Shown: piece after piece, positions 5,266-7,403 of the stretch | How the letters are laid out: each line of letters begins with the position of its first letter | How positions within the stretch are numbered: the first letter of the stretch is position 1 | NCBI GenBank assembly: GCA_005800465.1 | Contig: SYFI01000114.1 | Coordinates: forward strand, 1-7,403 | DNA: 7,403 nt | Reading direction: 5' to 3' | From: Actinomycetota bacterium | GTDB taxonomy: Bacteria > Actinomycetota > Thermoleophilia > Miltoncostaeales > Miltoncostaeaceae | The notes under the pieces: generated by a model | Told to the model about the DNA's origin: nothing | The model's input: the letters and a program-made list of their open reading frames with translations, nothing else | The model's database searches: none | Position numbers and translations under genes: made by a program

Positions 5266-6195
5266 CTAGGTTCGTCGGGCCAGCGTCACCAGCTGGCTGC
5301 CCTGCCCGGCAGCCCGGGCCCCGAATGCGGCCGGGATCATGGCGGCTGCCAGCGCGCGACCGGCCATGCCACGGGCGGGGTTCACCTGCGGGTCAAGTCC
5401 GGGTGCCAGCGAAAACGCGAGCGACGATGGATAGCCCCACCCCCCACGCGGGCTGATCTCCTCCACCGAGAACCCAGCCTCACCGAGCACCAGCCGTAAC
5501 GAGCATTCGTCAAAGTGCCACCGATGCCGCGACGGCTCCCAGGCGTGCCACGAATTGCCGAACACCCGGGCCTCGAGGGAGTCGCGGTTGGGCACCGCCA
5601 CGCTCAGCATGCCCCCATCGCGCATCACTCTTGACACTCGGCCAAGCGCATCGCCAAGATCGTCGAGATGCTCAAGCACGTGCCACAGCACCACCGCATC
5701 GGCACGGCGCGCACCCATCACCTCTCTCAATTCGTGCACCCCAGCGCGAACCACCTCCGCGTTGGTATCAGCGAGATCAGCCGTGGCACGCATGACCTCA
5801 ACCGGGTCTGGCTCAATTGCCACGACATCAAACCCCCGGTTGGCCAGTGCCTTCGCCCGCAGACCCGTGCCCGCACCCACATCAACAACGAGCGATCCCG
5901 GGCCAAGCGCATTGGCAAGCGGTGCCACCGATGCCGAAGCCATACGTGACGCCACCACCGCGCCGATGCCAGTCATCTCACCAGCCGCTGCTGCGGCAGC
6001 GACATCGCCGGGCGCAGGCCATGTGAACCCAATGCCACATACCGCCGAGGTGCACACACGCACCTCACCGGGCCGGCCGCCATGCCGGTCGTGCGGAACG
6101 AGCAGCAGGTCGGACACTCCGCCGCAGCGCAGGCATGCGATGGCGTCACGTAGCGGGGACGACTGCACGTGCTCACGATATCGGTCAACCACCAC
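5266..6195 (-). CDS. Class I SAM-dependent methyltransferase with N-terminal Cys pairs
   Basis: This 309-residue protein has a Rossmann-type methyltransferase core (Methyltransf_23-like): motif I VVDVGAGTG (103-111), the acidic end of strand 2 in AIEPD (126-130), LWHVLEHLDD (170-179), GGMLSVAVPNRDS (194-206), and a His/Trp-rich stretch with H217, W219, E220, H224 and H227 typical of this subgroup. Before the core, C21-x2-C24 and C48-x4-C53 suggest a small zinc-binding knuckle. The substrate is unknown; members with this layout act on sugars or other small molecules. It starts at a GTG at 6195 (or 6192), overlapping the pilin stop by 11 bases, and is the last gene of the tad operon in this window. 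Its link to pilus function, such as glycan or pilin modification, is inferred from position only. Confidence 0.85.
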   Translation of the reverse strand: MVVDRYREHVQSSPLRDAIACLRCGGVSDLLLVPHDRHGGRPGEVRVCTSAVCGIGFTWPAPGDVAAAAAAGEMTGIGAVVASRMASASVAPLANALGPGSLVVDVGAGTGLRAKALANRGFDVVAIEPDPVEVMRATADLADTNAEVVRAGVHELREVMGARRADAVVLWHVLEHLDDLGDALGRVSRVMRDGGMLSVAVPNRDSLEARVFGNSWHAWEPSRHRWHFDECSLRLVLGEAGFSVEEISPRGGWGYPSSLAFSLAPGLDPQVNPARGMAGRALAAAMIPAAFGARAAGQGSQLVTLARRT

Positions 6196-6466
6196 CGCCA
6201 GCCGCCCACGTGGGCAGCAGCACCCCCGGCGGTTGTGGGCGACTGGGACGCGGTCGTCTGGGGCGCGGCGGTCGGGGGCGAGCCGGAATTCGCGGCATCA
6301 CCGAGACGGGCGGGCGTTCGATGAGACGCACAAGGGCGGGAATCGGACGCACCGGTGCCCGGCGCCCCAGGTGCACCGGGCGCAATACCAGCAACCCAGC
6401 CATCACCAAGGCGATCACCACCACGATGCCAACGTACTCCACCACCACGGATCCCCGCTGTCTCAT
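6185..6466 (-). CDS. Flp-type (type IVb) prepilin with proline/arginine-rich tail
   Basis: The 93-residue protein begins MRQRG followed by SVVVEY, matching the class III prepilin site G|xxxxEY. Cleavage would fall after G5, leaving Glu at +5 and Tyr at +6. Residues 12-28 are the hydrophobic helix (VGIVVVIALVMAGLLVL). Flp pilins polymerise into Tad pili after processing by a TadV-type peptidase. The C-terminal half is unusual, with a run of Pro and Arg at about 58-80 and then a short GGGG end, making it longer than a typical Flp pilin (about 50-70 residues). A TadE-like minor pilin is the main alternative. The ATG overlaps the tadC stop as ATGA. The prepilin motif is clear, but its exact role as major or minor subunit is not. 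Confidence 0.8.
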   Translation of the reverse strand: MRQRGSVVVEYVGIVVVIALVMAGLLVLRPVHLGRRAPVRPIPALVRLIERPPVSVMPRIPARPRPPRPRRPRPSRPQPPGVLLPTWAAGGGG

Positions 6467-7329
6467 ACCCCCGTCACCACACCTATCTGGCCGGCCAACT
6501 CGATCAGCATCACTCCCAACACCAGAAGCAGTGCGCCCGGCACCATCACCAGCGCCACCACAAGCTGAATGCGCGGGGCTGCCCGCGCGGCACGGTCGCG
6601 GGCGAGCTGCCGACGGGTCGCCCGAAGCGCCTCGGCCTGACCCGCGAGCGCTGTGGCCAGGGGGGTGCCGAGCTCCTCGGCTTGCAACAGCGATGCAACG
6701 AGCCGCGCAACGTCATCCGAGCCAATTCGCTCGGCGAGCGCTCGGTAGGCCTGTCTGCGCGGTGTTCCCAGCGCCTGGGCATCAAGCATGACGGCGATCT
6801 CCTCGCCCAACGGCCCGCCGAGCCGGGCGGCGGCGAGCCGCAGGGCGGGGTCGAGCGCCATTCCCGACTCCACACAGATGACCATGAGGTCGAGTAGATC
6901 CGGCAGGGCCTGAACGATCGCCAGCCTCCTCGCGATCGCCATGCGTCCGATCACCCGATCGGGCAGTACACGGCCCGCGAGTGCGAGCACCGGCACGGCG
7001 ACCACAAGGGGCAACGCCATTACAGCGAGCGCCGCGCCCAGCAGAACCCCGGCCACGGCACCGCCCGCGCGCGCGCGCACCACCGTGGCGGCGCCCCGAT
7101 CGCCAGAGAGGCCTGCGCCCTCCACGGTCGCCACTGGGGGATTCCCCTGCACCGCGCCCCTCACGCCGGACGGCACAGGCACCCTCGCCAGCACCGTGAT
7201 CAACCGGGGCACCGCGTGGGCCGCGCGCGCCGCCCGTCGCCCCGGTGAATCGGCTCGCCGCAGCCGCAGGCCCACAACCAATGCAACCACGGCCGGGGCC
7301 AGCGCCAAAAGCGCGGGCGGCGCGATCAT
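6463..7329 (-). CDS. tadC: TadC-like Tad pilus inner-membrane platform protein
   Basis: This 288-residue integral membrane protein has a type II secretion F (T2SSF/GspF) domain. It has an N-terminal hydrophobic segment (about 1-22), two closely spaced segments (88-121), a cytoplasmic four-helix region starting at LPDLLDLMVICVESGMALD (142-160) and containing ELGTPLATAL (219-228), and a final hydrophobic segment (about 253-276). TadB and TadC form the membrane platform on which the TadA ATPase drives Flp pilus assembly. The ATG at 7329 overlaps the stop of the upstream TadB-like gene as ATGA, and the end overlaps the pilin start, so all three are likely co-translated. The order tadB-tadC-pilin matches actinobacterial tad loci. 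Confidence 0.9.
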   Translation of the reverse strand: MIAPPALLALAPAVVALVVGLRLRRADSPGRRAARAAHAVPRLITVLARVPVPSGVRGAVQGNPPVATVEGAGLSGDRGAATVVRARAGGAVAGVLLGAALAVMALPLVVAVPVLALAGRVLPDRVIGRMAIARRLAIVQALPDLLDLMVICVESGMALDPALRLAAARLGGPLGEEIAVMLDAQALGTPRRQAYRALAERIGSDDVARLVASLLQAEELGTPLATALAGQAEALRATRRQLARDRAARAAPRIQLVVALVMVPGALLLVLGVMLIELAGQIGVVTGV

Positions 7330-7403
7330 GCAGGCACCGCCGCAATGCGCCGGATGATGATGATTCCCGTGGCCTGAAGACCCACCGACACCACAAGTAT
7401 CCC
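7326..7403 (-). CDS. tadB: Partial TadB-like protein, C-terminus only
   Basis: Twenty-five codons and a TGA are present, entering from the right edge. The tail contains a hydrophobic stretch (GILVVSVGLQATGIIII), then RRIAAVPA. A final membrane helix followed by a short basic end is typical of TadB/GspF-family proteins. The stop overlaps the tadC ATG by four bases. Assignment rests on this tail and on the gene order, since TadB normally precedes TadC. Confidence 0.7.
   Translation of the reverse strand, partial: GILVVSVGLQATGIIIIRRIAAVPA

Noticed and set aside
5555..6568. A 337-codon plus-strand open frame
   Set aside because: It lies antisense to the methyltransferase and pilin genes, its product is Ser/Thr/Arg/Pro-rich low-complexity sequence with no motif, and it is a typical high-GC shadow frame.
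1..7403. CRISPR array, tRNA, rRNA, insertion sequence or phage element
   Set aside because: No spaced repeats, transposase motifs, terminal inverted repeats or RNA-gene signatures were seen on either strand.

Overview
The window is high-GC bacterial DNA. It carries the head of a division and cell wall (dcw) cluster in the order mraZ-rsmH-ftsL-ftsI-murE, a Tad/Flp pilus segment, and a promoter region with a Gram-positive/actinobacterial type SOS box (GAAC-N4-GTTC). Together with TANNNT -10 elements placed for leaderless transcripts, this points to an Actinomycetota member. The FtsI has no C-terminal PASTA domain. I cannot fix the order or genus from sequence alone.

Layout. Positions 3643 down to 1 (minus strand) hold mraZ, rsmH, ftsL, ftsI and the first codons of a murE-like gene. 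They are tightly packed, with ATGA overlaps at the first two joints, a 20-base overlap at the third and a 26-base gap at the last. Positions 3644-3828 are a divergent control region. On the mraZ side there are three 21-bp tandem units of TGGG boxes that run into the mraZ promoter. On the other side there is a perfect palindromic SOS box over the -35 position of a plus-strand gene. That gene (3829-4272) encodes an unrecognised 147-residue protein with two predicted membrane segments, followed by a hairpin terminator. Positions 4345-4574 hold a short signal-peptide ORF that looks frameshifted. Positions 4585-5262 encode a YfcE-like metallophosphoesterase. It converges, with a 3-base gap, on a minus-strand operon of tadB (C-terminus only), tadC, an Flp-type pilin with a proline/arginine-rich tail, and a class I SAM methyltransferase.

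How it fits together. The leftward genes build the septal wall: FtsI is the septal transpeptidase, FtsL its membrane partner, MurE makes the precursor, RsmH modifies the ribosome and MraZ probably represses the set through the TGGG array. The rightward SOS-controlled membrane protein shares this control region. A DNA-damage-induced role in division is an attractive inference for it, but nothing in its sequence proves that. The right end of the window is surface-pilus machinery unrelated to division.

A recurring signal is that four promoters place a TANNNT hexamer 7 or 8 bases before the start codon. This supports leaderless transcription and fixes the starts of mraZ, the SOS gene, the small secreted ORF and the phosphoesterase.
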